Shown: in pieces, positions 1 to 9,648 of the stretch
Layout of the letters: the number at the start of each line of letters is the position of its first letter
Numbering within the stretch: position 1 is the first letter of the stretch
From: Vreelandella massiliensis
Lineage (GTDB): Bacteria; Pseudomonadota; Gammaproteobacteria; Pseudomonadales; Halomonadaceae
Reading direction: 5' to 3'
DNA length: 64,000 nt
NCBI RefSeq assembly: GCF_900155385.1
Contig: NZ_LT699744.1
Coordinates: forward strand, 329,562-393,561
Made by a program: the position numbers and the translations under genes
Notes under the pieces: generated by a model
What the model was told of the DNA's origin: nothing
Database searches by the model: none
What the model saw: the letters and a program-made list of their open reading frames with translations, nothing else

Positions 1-322
1 AAGTCTTCGCGGTACTTCTCCACCATCGCTTTGGCATCGTCCTCGCTGACGACACCATCTTTTATCAGGCGTTCAACAAAGAGGGTGCGCGATGAAGGGT
101 GCTGCTTGATTTTGGAGTACATCATCGGCTGGGTGCCGGAGGGCTCATCCGCTTCGTTATGGCCACGACGACGGTAGCACACCAGGTCAATCACCACGTC
201 TTTCTTAAACTGCTGGCGGTAATCCAGGGCCACTTGGGTCGCATGCAGAACCGCGTCGGGGTCGTCGCCATTAACGTGGAAAATCGGCGCCTGAACCATC
301 TTAGCGATATCGGTGCAGTACC
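1..322 (-). CDS. sucA: 2-oxoglutarate dehydrogenase E1, internal fragment
   Basis: The minus strand, read from about 323 leftward, translates to a piece typical of the thiamine-diphosphate E1 subunit of 2-oxoglutarate dehydrogenase: RYCTDIAKMVQAPIFHVN, then VCYRRRGHNEADEPSGTQP and MYSKIKQHPSSRTLF. E1 decarboxylates 2-oxoglutarate in the TCA cycle, and this part lies around the middle of a protein of about 930 residues. The 3' part continues beyond base 1. The 5' half is absent: upstream of about 325 the DNA is the end of a GNAT/nitrilase gene in another frame. As written this cannot make a working E1. Either the assembly joins two loci here or the genome carries a broken copy. Identification is secure; the junction is not explained. 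Confidence 0.8.
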
Positions 323-1780
323 GGTCAAGCGCGTCAGATCAAGGTCAGAGAACAGCACCATCTCGGTATTGGGCGTGGTTTCGGCCAGCACCGCGTCGTG
401 GGGGAAGGCAAAATCCGATGGCGAGAACACCGCTGACTGAGCGTACTGGATATCCAGGTTCTCGATCGACGGCAGGTTCCCTACGCTGCCGCACAGCACC
501 ACGTAGCACTCGTTCTCGATGGCGCGGGCCTGGGCGCAGTGGCGCACGCGCAGGTAGCCGTTTTTGGTGTCGGTCCAAAACGGCACGAAAAGCATGTCCA
601 TGTCCTGGTCGGCCAGCAGGCGGCTAAGCTCGGGGAACTCGACGTCATAACAGATCAGCACCCCGATGCGCCCGGCGTCGGTGTCGAATACACGCAAATT
701 ATCGCCCCCCTCGATCACCCAGTCGCGGCGCTCCTGCGGGGTAATGTGCAGTTTGGCCTGGTGCTCGACGCTGCCGTCGCGGTGAAACACATACGCGACA
801 TTGTAGAGCCGGTCATCTTCCCCCACTTCAATCATCGACCCGCCGACGATGTTGATGTTGTAGGAGACCGCCATGCGCGAAAGCTCGGTTTTGAACTTAT
901 CGGTAAAGCCGGCCAGAAAGCGAATCGCGCTCATTTGATCCTGCTGGGCGGCGCGGTCCTGCAGGCCCATCAGCGGCGCGTTGAACAGCTCCGGGAAGAC
1001 CGCGAAGTCGCTTTGGTAATCGGAGAGCGCATCAACGAAGTACTCAATCTGCTGAAGCGCGGCTTCCACCGAATCAAACTCGCGCATTTGCCACTGCACG
1101 GCGCCAACGCGCACCTGGGTGGGGCGCGTGTCGAGCACGTTCTCCGCCGGCTCGAAGAGGATGTTGTTCCACTCAAGCAGCGTGGCGTAACCCTTGGACT
1201 GCTCGTCTTCGGGCAGGTATTTGCGCAGCAGGCGCTTGACCTGAAAGTCATTGGCGAGCTGGAAGGAGAGGATCGGGTCGTGAATCTCCTTGCGCGCGAC
1301 TTTCTCGATGTACTCGGTGGGGCTTAGCTCGTTGGCGTGCTGGTAATACTCGGGAATACGGCCACCGGCCAGGATGGCGCGCATATTAAGCGAGCGGCAC
1401 AGCTCCTTGCGCGCCTCGTAAAGTCGCCGGCCGAGGCGGTAGCCACGGTAGTCCGGGTGTATCAGTACGTCGAGCCCGTACATGGCATCGCCATCGGCAT
1501 CGTTGCGAATGATCTCGCGATGGCCGATCAAGTCGTCGTACTTGTGCGGGTTGGAGAACTCGTCGTAATCCACCCGCACGGTGAGCGCGACGCCCACAAT
1601 GATACCGTCGTCCTCGATGGCGATCTGCCCATCGGGAAACTCCTGGATCAGTTTGTCGATGGTGTGCTTCGGCCAGGCACCGCCAATGTCGTGGTAGACG
1701 GCATCCATCAGCATTTTAAGCTGAGGGTAGTCCTCAGTGTTTAAGTTGCGCAGGTTTAAATGCAGGTCTTCTAAAGACAT
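191..1780 (-). CDS. GNAT acetyltransferase / carbon-nitrogen hydrolase fusion, 3' end replaced
   Basis: Open frame of 529 codons. Residues 1-200 are a GNAT fold with the acetyl-CoA loop (HPDYRGYRLGRRLYEARK). Residues 220-480 are a nitrilase-superfamily domain with Glu in FPELF, Lys in AKLHI and Cys in LICYDVEFPE, the usual catalytic triad. The two-domain architecture is a known family in proteobacteria, but the substrate is unknown. The convincing coding part is about 326-1780. After LDLTRL the frame runs into sucA-derived DNA and adds 44 residues (TGTAPISLRW onward) that are merely the wrong frame of sucA. About the last 30 native residues of the hydrolase are therefore missing. No strong ribosome binding site is visible before the ATG at 1780. 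Confidence 0.8.
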   Translation of the reverse strand: MSLEDLHLNLRNLNTEDYPQLKMLMDAVYHDIGGAWPKHTIDKLIQEFPDGQIAIEDDGIIVGVALTVRVDYDEFSNPHKYDDLIGHREIIRNDADGDAMYGLDVLIHPDYRGYRLGRRLYEARKELCRSLNMRAILAGGRIPEYYQHANELSPTEYIEKVARKEIHDPILSFQLANDFQVKRLLRKYLPEDEQSKGYATLLEWNNILFEPAENVLDTRPTQVRVGAVQWQMREFDSVEAALQQIEYFVDALSDYQSDFAVFPELFNAPLMGLQDRAAQQDQMSAIRFLAGFTDKFKTELSRMAVSYNINIVGGSMIEVGEDDRLYNVAYVFHRDGSVEHQAKLHITPQERRDWVIEGGDNLRVFDTDAGRIGVLICYDVEFPELSRLLADQDMDMLFVPFWTDTKNGYLRVRHCAQARAIENECYVVLCGSVGNLPSIENLDIQYAQSAVFSPSDFAFPHDAVLAETTPNTEMVLFSDLDLTRLTGTAPISLRWFRRRFSTLMATTPTRFCMRPKWPWITASSLRKTW

Positions 1781-1835
1781 ATCAGCGGGTCCCGTTGCTC
1801 AATAACATTGCCACCATCGTAACACCGGTGAGCGT

Positions 1836-2753
1836 TCACTGCTGAGCGCGCTTGACACCGCGCGCCGCGAGCGTCTGCTTGAACGGCTGGGTGAGCCGTT
1901 GCGCCATGATGACGCCGGCCAAAATCAAAAAGCCGCCGATGAGGTGGAAAGCCGCTAACCGCTCGGCCAGAAACACCATCGCGATCACCGCGCTGAAAAG
2001 CGGCATCAGGTTAATGAAAATGCTCGCTTGGCTCGCTCCGATCTGGCGCACCGCGCGCATCCATAAGAACGTGGTAATGATGGAGGCGGGAATGCCGGCA
2101 TACACAATCAGCCCGATATTGTGGCTATCTACCGGCGTCATCGGCCCGATGAGATAGGGCGGTAGCAGAAACAGCACGGCAAAACAGACCTGGGCGTAAA
2201 GCATCACCCACGGCGGCAGTCCCATCTGCCAGCGTTTGAGCATCACGCCATAAAGCGCGTAGCAGGTCGCCGCGACGACCATCAGCGCATCCCCGGGGGA
2301 GACCTCAAGGCGCAGCAGCGAAAGCGGGTTGCCCTGCCCAAGAAGCACGGTGACGCCGAAAAACGCCAGCACCCCGCCCATGACACCGCCTATCGTGGGT
2401 GCTTCACGCAGGATCAGTGCGCTGAGCAGCACGGTTAACAGCGGCACCATGGCGGCGAGAATGCCCATGTTGGTCGCCGAGGTGGTTTGCGCGGCGACAT
2501 AGGCAAGCCCTTGCCAAAGCCCCATGCCTAGCAAGCCGAGCAGCGCAAGCTTGGGCCATTCGCGGCGAATCTCAGCGCGATGGCGCCACGCGGCGGGCAG
2601 CACAAAGGGCGTTAACACCAAAAGCGCGAGCAGCCAGCGCAAAAACGCGATACTGCTGGGGGCGATCGCCCCCACGGTGAGCTGGTTGATGGTCATGTTG
2701 CCCGACCAGATCAGCACCGTGGCCAGCGGGGGTAAAAAATAGATCAGCGGCAT
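1836..2753 (-). CDS. EamA-family (DMT) drug/metabolite transporter
   Basis: A 305-residue, almost wholly hydrophobic protein with about ten membrane segments arranged as two EamA repeats (residues 1-140 and 150-285). It starts MPLIYFLPPLATVLIWSGN, as is typical of RhaT/YdcZ-type permeases of the inner membrane, and ends in a basic tail. The ATG at 2753 is preceded by AAGGAA. Such proteins export amino acids, nucleosides or drugs; the substrate cannot be read from sequence. It is divergent from fadH, with about 150 bases between the two starts that must hold both promoters. Family assignment is firm, substrate unknown. Confidence 0.85.
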   Translation of the reverse strand: MPLIYFLPPLATVLIWSGNMTINQLTVGAIAPSSIAFLRWLLALLVLTPFVLPAAWRHRAEIRREWPKLALLGLLGMGLWQGLAYVAAQTTSATNMGILAAMVPLLTVLLSALILREAPTIGGVMGGVLAFFGVTVLLGQGNPLSLLRLEVSPGDALMVVAATCYALYGVMLKRWQMGLPPWVMLYAQVCFAVLFLLPPYLIGPMTPVDSHNIGLIVYAGIPASIITTFLWMRAVRQIGASQASIFINLMPLFSAVIAMVFLAERLAAFHLIGGFLILAGVIMAQRLTQPFKQTLAARGVKRAQQ

Positions 2754-2905
2754 GGTGTTCCTTATGAGGGTGTCACCTATTTCGTTAGCCGGTTAATGTG
2801 ACCTGTCTTGCTTCCAACAGCAAGGGGTGTACGCCGCGCGCTGGATGTCATACGCTTGTTTGAAATTGGGTTCGAATAATAACCACTTCCTGTCAGGAGA
2901 CCGTA

Positions 2906-4918
2906 ATGACCGCTTACCCGCACCTGTTCCAACCGCTTACGCTTGGCCCGCTTAGGCTTTCCAACCGTGTGCTGATGGGCTCGATGCACACCAACCTCGA
3001 AGAGGCGCCGGACGGGTTTGCGCGCCTGGCGGCGTTTTATGCCGAGCGGGTGCGGGCGGGTGTGGGGATGATCGTGACCGGCGGCATCGCGCCCAATGCC
3101 GAAGGCGCGGTGTTTCAGGGAGCGAATGCCCTCACCGATGAGGCGCAGCTAGCGGAGCACCGTCAGGTGGTGGATGCCGTTCACCGCGAAGGCGGATATC
3201 TGTGCATGCAGATTTTGCACGCCGGGCGCTATGCGTACTCGCCGGAGCTGGTCGCCCCCTCGGCGATTCAGGCGCCGATTAACCCCTTTACCCCGCGTGC
3301 GCTCAGCACTGAGGAGGTCGAACAGCAAATTAACGACTACGTGCGCTGCGCGCGGCTGGCCCAGGCGGCGGGGTACGACGGCGTTGAGATCATGGGCTCG
3401 GAGGGGTATCTGATCAACCAGTTTATTTGCCGGCGCACCAACCATCGCGACGACCAATGGGGGGGCAGCTTCGACAACCGCTGCCGCTTTGCCCTTGAAA
3501 TCGTGCGCCAGGTACGCGATGCGGTAGGGCCTAATTTCGCGCTGATTTTTCGCCTCTCGATGATCGATCTGGTCGATGAGGGCAGCAGTTGGGAGGAGGT
3601 GGTCACGCTGGCGAAAGCCATCGAAGCCGCCGGTGCGGATGCGCTCAATACCGGCATCGGCTGGCACGAGGCGCGCGTGCCCACCATCGTGACGAGCGTG
3701 CCCCGGGCGGCGTTCACCCAGGTGACGCAAAAGCTGCGCGCCGAGGTGAAGATCCCGCTGATCACCACCAACCGTATCAACATGCCCGAGGTGGCGGAGC
3801 GCGTGCTGGCCGAGGGCCACGCCGACATGGTCTCGATGGCGCGGCCGTTTCTGGCCGACCCCGAGTGGGTGGCCAAGGCCCGCGGCGGTAAGGCAGACGA
3901 GATCAACACCTGCATCGCCTGCAATCAGGCGTGCTTGGATCACACCTTCGCTGGCAAGCTCACCTCCTGTTTGGTTAATCCGCGCGCGTGCCACGAAACC
4001 GAATTTGCCCTTGAAGCCGCCGCAACGCCCAAGCGTATCGCGGTGGTTGGCGGCGGACCGGCGGGTCTTGCCACGGCGGTGAGCGCGGCCCAATGCGGCC
4101 ACCGAGTGACCCTGTTTGAGCGTAATGCCGAACTTGGCGGGCAGTTTAACTTCGCGCGTAACATTCCCGGCAAAGAGGAGTTCAACGAGACGCTGCGCTA
4201 CTTTCGTGTGATGCTCGAAAAGCACGCGGTGGAGGTGCGCCTCAATACATCGGCAAGCGCCGAGCAACTGGCCGATTTTGACGAGGTCGTGCTCGCCACC
4301 GGCGTTCGCCCGCGCGAGCTTTCGCTGCCCGGCGCGGACCACCCGAAGGTGCTCTCCTACGCGGAAGCGATTATCCAGCCCGAACGCGTGGGCCATAAGG
4401 TCGCGATTATCGGCGCGGGGGGTATTGGTTTCGACGTGGCCGAACGGCTCGTGACCCAAGAGGCAACGGCGCTGGATCTCGCCGCCTGGTGCGATGAGTG
4501 GGGCGTGGATTTAAGCGTCAGCCAGCGTGGTGGGCTGAAAACACCCACGCCGCCCAAGGTGCCCCGCGAGGTCACGTTGCTGCAGCGTAAAACCTCCAAG
4601 CCAGGTAAGCACCTGGGCAAAACCACCGGTTGGGTGCATCGCGCCTCGCTCAAGCAGCACGGCGTGGCGATGCTTGCCGGGTGCGAGTACGTCAAGATCG
4701 ACGATGAGGGGCTGCATATCCTCCATCAAGACGTGCCACAGACACTGTCGGTCGATACGGTGGTGGTGTGCGCGGGGCAGGAGTCGGTGCGCGAACTATT
4801 AGGGCCACTTGAGCGGCGTGGCGTGCGAGCTCATGTGATCGGCGGGGCTTTTGAGGCGGCGGAGCTGGATGCCAAGCGCGCGATCGATCAGGGCATGCGT
4901 CTGGCGGCTTCCTTATAA
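2906..4918 (+). CDS. fadH: NADPH-dependent 2,4-dienoyl-CoA reductase
   Basis: 670 residues, the usual FadH length. It is an old-yellow-enzyme FMN barrel (residues 1-340), then a cluster of Cys residues (CIACNQACLDHTF and a later SCLVNP) that ligate a 4Fe-4S centre, then an FAD domain (IAVVGGGPAGLATA) and an NADPH domain (VAIIGAGGIGFDVAE). The enzyme reduces 2,4-dienoyl-CoA during beta-oxidation of unsaturated fatty acids in the cytoplasm. The ATG at 2906 has TCAGGAGA just upstream. It stands alone, divergent from the EamA exporter. Related flavoenzymes (TMA dehydrogenase, enoate reductases) share the fold, but length and domain order favour FadH. Confidence 0.88.
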   Translation: MTAYPHLFQPLTLGPLRLSNRVLMGSMHTNLEEAPDGFARLAAFYAERVRAGVGMIVTGGIAPNAEGAVFQGANALTDEAQLAEHRQVVDAVHREGGYLCMQILHAGRYAYSPELVAPSAIQAPINPFTPRALSTEEVEQQINDYVRCARLAQAAGYDGVEIMGSEGYLINQFICRRTNHRDDQWGGSFDNRCRFALEIVRQVRDAVGPNFALIFRLSMIDLVDEGSSWEEVVTLAKAIEAAGADALNTGIGWHEARVPTIVTSVPRAAFTQVTQKLRAEVKIPLITTNRINMPEVAERVLAEGHADMVSMARPFLADPEWVAKARGGKADEINTCIACNQACLDHTFAGKLTSCLVNPRACHETEFALEAAATPKRIAVVGGGPAGLATAVSAAQCGHRVTLFERNAELGGQFNFARNIPGKEEFNETLRYFRVMLEKHAVEVRLNTSASAEQLADFDEVVLATGVRPRELSLPGADHPKVLSYAEAIIQPERVGHKVAIIGAGGIGFDVAERLVTQEATALDLAAWCDEWGVDLSVSQRGGLKTPTPPKVPREVTLLQRKTSKPGKHLGKTTGWVHRASLKQHGVAMLAGCEYVKIDDEGLHILHQDVPQTLSVDTVVVCAGQESVRELLGPLERRGVRAHVIGGAFEAAELDAKRAIDQGMRLAASL

Positions 4919-5033
4919 CGTTCAAATGGCGCTAGACTGATTCGCCCATGCGTTAGCCAACCCTAACGCGTGACGACGGCGCGAGTGGCACCCGGCCCGC
5001 GTCGGTTTATTGCCAGATAAAAGGACAATCGTC

Positions 5034-6080
5034 ATGACCTCGGCGTGTACCCCGCGATTTTTAGCCAGTGATAATACCTCCGGCATGTGCCCGGAGGCGA
5101 TGGAGATGCTGCAGCAGGCCAACGACGCGGACGACTTGGCGTACGGCAACGATCGCTGGACGGCCCGAGCGGCGGATCGCTTTCGTGAAATGTTCGACTA
5201 CGACTGCGAGGTGTTCTTCGTCTTCAACGGTACGGCGGCCAATTCGCTGGCGCTTTCGGCGATGGGGCGCAGCTACCACAGCGTGATCTGCCATGAGCTC
5301 GCGCATATCGAAACCGATGAGTGCGGCGGGCCGGAATTTTTCTCCAACGGGGCAAAACTGCTGACCTCCGCCGGGGCCGACGGCAAGCTCACGCCGGAGG
5401 GCATCGAGGCGCTGGTGACCAAGCGCAGCGATATTCACTATCCCAAGCCCAAGGTTATCTCGCTCACGCAGGCGACTGAGGTCGGCACGCTGTATACGCG
5501 CGAGGAGCTTCTTGCGATCCGCGCGATGGCGGATAAATACGATTTGCGCTTGCATATGGACGGTGCCCGCTTTGCCAATGCCTGCGTCGGGTTAAACGCC
5601 TCTCCCGCCGAGTTGACCTGGCAAGTGGGGATCGACGCGCTCTGTTTTTCCGGCACTAAAAACGGGCTGGCGTTTGGCGAAGCCATTCTGTTTTTCAACC
5701 GTGACCTGGCCGAGGATTTCGCTTACCGCTGCAAACAGGCCGGGCAGCTGGCATCCAAAATGCGCTTTATCGCCGCGCCATGGCTGGGGCTTTTGGAAAA
5801 TGACGTGTGGTGGCATAACGCGGCACACGCCAATGCCATGGCGCGTTATCTCGCCGATGGGCTGGCCGATTTGCCCGGTGCCTCGCTGATGTTTCCCGTT
5901 GAAGCCAATAGCGTTTTCGTTGAGCTGCCGCCAAGCGCTATTGAAGCGTTGAAAGCCAAGGGTTGGACCTTCTACACCTTTATCGGCGCGGGCGGCGCCC
6001 GCTTTGTGTGCGCGTGGAATACCTCGACCGCCTTGCTAGATCAGCTACTTAGCGATATCCGCGCGACCTTAAACGCTTGA
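5034..6080 (+). CDS. ltaE: Low-specificity L-threonine aldolase family
   Basis: 348 residues from the ATG at 5034, which is preceded by AAAAGGA; a TTG 24 bases earlier is also in frame but has no better signal. It is a PLP enzyme of the beta-eliminating lyase/threonine aldolase family: DNTSGMCPEAM near the start, the pyridoxal-binding Lys in SGTKNG (about residue 207), and HMDGARFANA before it. It cleaves L-threonine or allo-threonine to glycine and acetaldehyde in the cytoplasm. Single gene with its own upstream region; a weak terminator follows. The exact stereospecificity is not readable. Confidence 0.85.
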   Translation: MTSACTPRFLASDNTSGMCPEAMEMLQQANDADDLAYGNDRWTARAADRFREMFDYDCEVFFVFNGTAANSLALSAMGRSYHSVICHELAHIETDECGGPEFFSNGAKLLTSAGADGKLTPEGIEALVTKRSDIHYPKPKVISLTQATEVGTLYTREELLAIRAMADKYDLRLHMDGARFANACVGLNASPAELTWQVGIDALCFSGTKNGLAFGEAILFFNRDLAEDFAYRCKQAGQLASKMRFIAAPWLGLLENDVWWHNAAHANAMARYLADGLADLPGASLMFPVEANSVFVELPPSAIEALKAKGWTFYTFIGAGGARFVCAWNTSTALLDQLLSDIRATLNA

Positions 6081-6395
6081 TACTGTCGCCTCTTATTTGG
6101 CTAGTTTTACTTTTCTTTATCGCCTTGCGAACTCTCCTATCTTACGTCGTTTGCCGCTTCGTCGCTTGGATGAGGCGGGCCTGCGTTCAATGGGCGTTGC
6201 CATATTCAACGCAACTTATTTTTTAGTTGGGTTCTCTTAGCTAGTAGCGACCGCATCAGCAAACGGCTAACGCGTCTGCGTTGAAGGGAATGCCATCACG
6301 TTTCGCTAATGCTGACTAAGCTGATAAAGCGACACTTGGGAGCGAATCAGCCCGCTGGTTTTGTAACTTCCGAGTCTGGGCTATAGGAGAGTTCC
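6081..6395. other. Intergenic region ltaE-prkA
   Basis: A 315-base stretch without a supportable gene. It holds a weak terminator after ltaE (6194-6224) and the ribosome binding site of prkA (AGGAGA at 6385-6390). The prkA promoter must lie here. In enteric bacteria the yeaGH operon depends on sigma-54 and sigma-S, but I could not find a convincing -24/-12 pair (GG and GC ten bases apart in context). A minus-strand open frame that starts in prkA and runs into this stretch has no recognisable product. Confidence 0.6.
6194..6224 (+). terminator. Weak hairpin and T-run after ltaE
   Basis: GCGTTG (6194-6199) pairs with CAACGC (6207-6212) across a seven-base loop, followed after a few bases by a run of T (6219-6224). 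It is placed 114 bases after the ltaE stop. The short stem makes it a modest candidate. Confidence 0.35.
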
Positions 6396-8318
6396 ATGAG
6401 CATCTTTGATCACGTTCAAGACCGTTTCGCCCGTGTTCAGCAAGAAGACATGAGCCTGGAGGAGTACCTAGCGCTGTGTAAGCGCGACCCGTCCGCGTAC
6501 GCCAGCGCGGCGGAGCGAATGTTGGAAGCGATTGGCGAGCCCGAGGTGATTGATACGGCCAAAGATCCCCGGCTTTCGCGGATTTTTTCCAACAAGGTGA
6601 TCCGCCGCTACCCGGCCTTTGCTGAGTTTCACGGCATGGAGGAGGCCATTGAGCAGATTGTCTCTTACTTCCGCCACGCCGCGCAGGGGCTAGAGGAGCG
6701 TAAACAGATTCTTTACCTGTTGGGGCCAGTGGGTGGGGGTAAATCATCGCTTGCCGAGCGCTTGAAGCTGCTCATGGAGCGGATTCCCTTTTATGCCATT
6801 AAAGGCTCGCCGGTATACGAATCCCCCTTGGGCCTCTTTTCGCCGGAGGAGGATGGCGAGCTTCTGGAGCAAGAGTTCGGTATTCCGCAGCGCTACTTGA
6901 AGAGCGTGATGTCGCCCTGGGCGGCCAAACGCTTGAAAGAGTACGGCGGCGATATTTCCCAGTTTCGCGTGGTGCGCCTCTATCCTTCGCGGCTTAATCA
7001 AATCGCCATCTCCAAAACCGAGCCGGGCGATGAGAATAACCAAGATATCTCCTCGCTGGTGGGCAAGGTGGATATCCGCCAGCTAGAGCTTTACTCCCAG
7101 GACGACCCGGATGCCTACAGCTTCTCCGGCGGGCTTTGCCGCGCCAACCAGGGGTTGATGGAGTTCGTCGAGATGTTCAAGGCGCCCATCAAGGTCCTGC
7201 ATCCGCTGCTCACGGCGACTCAGGAGGGCAATTACAACCCCACCGAAGGCATGGGCGCGATTCCGTTCGACGGCGTTATTCTCGCCCACTCTAACGAGAG
7301 CGAGTGGCAGGCCTTTCGCAATAACCGCAATAACGAGGCGTTTCTCGACCGGGTTTACATCGTTAAAGTGCCGTACTGTTTGCGCGTCTCCGAAGAGATC
7401 AAGATCTATCAGAAACTGCTAGAGGACTCTTCGCTTAGCCATGCCCCTTGCGCGCCGGATACGCTGCGTATGCTGGCACAGTTCTCGGTGCTGTCGCGCT
7501 TGAAGGTGCCGGAAAACTCCAGCATCTACTCCAAGATGCGGGTCTACGACGGCGAGAACCTGAAGGATACCGACCCGAGAGCAAAGTCAATCCAGGAGTA
7601 TCGCGATGCGGCCGGCGTCGACGAAGGCATGGAGGGGCTCTCGACCCGCTTTGCGTTCAAGATTCTCTCTAAGGTGTTCAACTTCGATAGCACCGAGGTC
7701 GCGGCCAACCCCGTCCATCTTTTGTATGTGTTGGAGCAGGCGCTTGAGCGCGAGCAGCTACCCTCCGAGGTGTTCGAGCGCTACCTGGGCTTTATCAAGG
7801 AGTTCCTGGCCCCGCGCTACGTCGACTTTATCGGTAAAGAGATTCAAACCGCGTATTTGGAGTCGTATAGCGAGTATGGCCAGAACATCTTTGATCGCTA
7901 CGTGATCTACGCTGACTTCTGGATTCAGGATCAGGAGTACCGGGACCCGGAAACCGGCGAGCTTCTGGATCGTCAGGCGCTCAACGAGGAGCTGGAGAAG
8001 ATCGAGAAGCCGGCGGGTATTTCCAACCCCAAGGACTTCCGCCACGAAGTGGTCAATTTTGTGCTGCGGGCGCGGGCGCAAAACAACGGCATGAACCCGA
8101 GCTGGCAGTCGTATGAAAAGCTCAAGGGGGTGATCGAACACAAGATGTTCGCCAACACCGAAGAGCTTCTGCCGGTGATTTCGTTCAACGCCAAAGCCTC
8201 GAAGTCCGACCAGAAAAAGCATGAAGATTTTGTCGAGCGCATGAAGGAGCGCGGCTATACCGAAAAGCAGGTGCGCCTGCTTTCCGAGTGGTATCTGCGC
8301 GTGCGCAAGTCGCAATAG
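6396..8318 (+). CDS. prkA: PrkA-type serine protein kinase
   Basis: 640 residues, the standard length of PrkA/YeaG. An AAA+ module carries a Walker A loop GPVGGGKSS at about residue 110, followed by the long kinase-like C-terminal region of the family. In Enterobacteria YeaG is a cytoplasmic protein made in stationary phase and nitrogen starvation. Known targets are few, and some members may act as AAA+ ATPases/proteases rather than classical kinases. TATAGGAGAGTTCC precedes the ATG. It is first gene of the three-gene unit prkA-yeaH-spoVR, whose co-occurrence strongly supports the call. Confidence 0.93.
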   Translation: MSIFDHVQDRFARVQQEDMSLEEYLALCKRDPSAYASAAERMLEAIGEPEVIDTAKDPRLSRIFSNKVIRRYPAFAEFHGMEEAIEQIVSYFRHAAQGLEERKQILYLLGPVGGGKSSLAERLKLLMERIPFYAIKGSPVYESPLGLFSPEEDGELLEQEFGIPQRYLKSVMSPWAAKRLKEYGGDISQFRVVRLYPSRLNQIAISKTEPGDENNQDISSLVGKVDIRQLELYSQDDPDAYSFSGGLCRANQGLMEFVEMFKAPIKVLHPLLTATQEGNYNPTEGMGAIPFDGVILAHSNESEWQAFRNNRNNEAFLDRVYIVKVPYCLRVSEEIKIYQKLLEDSSLSHAPCAPDTLRMLAQFSVLSRLKVPENSSIYSKMRVYDGENLKDTDPRAKSIQEYRDAAGVDEGMEGLSTRFAFKILSKVFNFDSTEVAANPVHLLYVLEQALEREQLPSEVFERYLGFIKEFLAPRYVDFIGKEIQTAYLESYSEYGQNIFDRYVIYADFWIQDQEYRDPETGELLDRQALNEELEKIEKPAGISNPKDFRHEVVNFVLRARAQNNGMNPSWQSYEKLKGVIEHKMFANTEELLPVISFNAKASKSDQKKHEDFVERMKERGYTEKQVRLLSEWYLRVRKSQ

Positions 8319-8348
8319 CGCCCTTTCTAGCGTGTTCAAGGAGGTCGT

Positions 8349-9638
8349 ATGACCTACTTTATCGATCGGCGGCCCAATGCCAAGCACAAGAGCGCGGTCA
8401 ACCGGCAGCGCTTTCTGGAACGCTACCGCAAGCATATCAAGCGCTCGGTGGAGGAGGCGGTCAACCGTCGTTCCATCACTGATATGGAGCGCGGCGAAAA
8501 AGTCTCGATCCCGACTAAGGATATCTCCGAGCCCGTTTTTCAGCACGGGCAGGGCGGGGAGAGAAGCATTGTCGCACCGGGTAATAAGGAGTTCGTTGAG
8601 GGTGACAAAATTCGCCGCCCCGATGGCCAGGGGGGCGGCGGTGGCGCAGGCGAGGGCGGTGCCTCTAATCAGGGCGATGGGATGGACGAGTTCGCCTTTA
8701 CCCTAAGCCGGGAGGAGTTTTTGGAGTTTGTGTTCGATGGTTTGGAGTTGCCGCACCTTCAGCGTAAACCGTTGAAATCATTAGATGAAGTCAAAATGGT
8801 GCGGGCGGGGCTGGCGCGAGACGGTGTGCCATCGCGCATCAGTATTAGCCGTTCGATGCGCGAGGCTTACGCCCGCCGCATCGCCATGCGCGCGCCGATC
8901 AAGCGCGCCCTCAGAGAAGCTGAGGCGGCGCTTACGGCGGAAGAACGCAAAGACCCGGTGTTACGCAATCCTGCGCGTATCAGCGAGCTGAAAGCGGAGA
9001 TCGAGCGGCTGCAAAAGCGCATCGAAGCCGTGCCGTTCATCGATACCTACGACCTGCGCTACCATCAGTTGCAGGCCCAGCCGCAACCTTCCAGCAAAGC
9101 GGTGATGTTCTGTGTGATGGACGTTTCCGGTTCAATGACGCAACACCATAAGGACATCGCCAAGCGCTTTTTTCTGCTGCTCTATCTGTTTTTAGAGAAG
9201 CACTACGAAAAGGTCGAACTGGTGTTTGTGCGCCACCACACCACGGCCCGAGAAGTGGGCGAGGAGGAGTTTTTCTACTCCCGCGAAACCGGGGGGACCA
9301 TCGTATCGAGCGCGTTAACGCTGGTGAAAAAGATCATCGATAAGCGCTACCCGCCGAGTCAGTGGAACTTGTACGTGGCGCAGGCCAGCGACGGCGATAA
9401 CTGGGACGACGATTCCGATACCTGCCGTGAGCTGCTGGTCAAAGAGCTGATGCCGCAACTGCAGTATTACGCCTACGTGGAAATTACCCCTCACGACCAT
9501 CAATCGCTATGGCACGAGTATGAGGGCGTGGCGGAGCAGTTTCCCGAGCGCTTTGCCATGCGCCAAATCGTCGAGGCGGGCGAAATCTACCCGGTATTCC
9601 GCGAGCTGTTCAAGCGCCGTTTAAGCCAAGCCGGGTGA
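8349..9638 (+). CDS. yeaH: YeaH/DUF444 von Willebrand-like protein
   Basis: 429 residues starting 30 bases after prkA with GGAGG upstream. Basic N-terminus, a glycine-rich low-complexity stretch at about residues 95-110 ([12 protein letters not shown]), a coiled region near 190-225, and a C-terminal vWA-like domain beginning [11 protein letters not shown] (DxSxS metal-ion site, about residue 258). DUF444 proteins accompany PrkA and SpoVR in many proteobacteria and are induced with them in stress or sporulation-like programmes. Biochemical role not established. Confidence 0.9.
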   Translation: MTYFIDRRPNAKHKSAVNRQRFLERYRKHIKRSVEEAVNRRSITDMERGEKVSIPTKDISEPVFQHGQGGERSIVAPGNKEFVEGDKIRRPDGQGGGGGAGEGGASNQGDGMDEFAFTLSREEFLEFVFDGLELPHLQRKPLKSLDEVKMVRAGLARDGVPSRISISRSMREAYARRIAMRAPIKRALREAEAALTAEERKDPVLRNPARISELKAEIERLQKRIEAVPFIDTYDLRYHQLQAQPQPSSKAVMFCVMDVSGSMTQHHKDIAKRFFLLLYLFLEKHYEKVELVFVRHHTTAREVGEEEFFYSRETGGTIVSSALTLVKKIIDKRYPPSQWNLYVAQASDGDNWDDDSDTCRELLVKELMPQLQYYAYVEITPHDHQSLWHEYEGVAEQFPERFAMRQIVEAGEIYPVFRELFKRRLSQAG

Positions 9639-9648
9639 GGAGGTGTTG

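Noticed and set aside
3149-4459. Long minus-strand ORF (436 codons) opposite fadH.
   Set aside because: It is His/Gly/Arg-rich with no recognisable motif and is the antisense of a clear gene; such frames are common in G+C-rich DNA.
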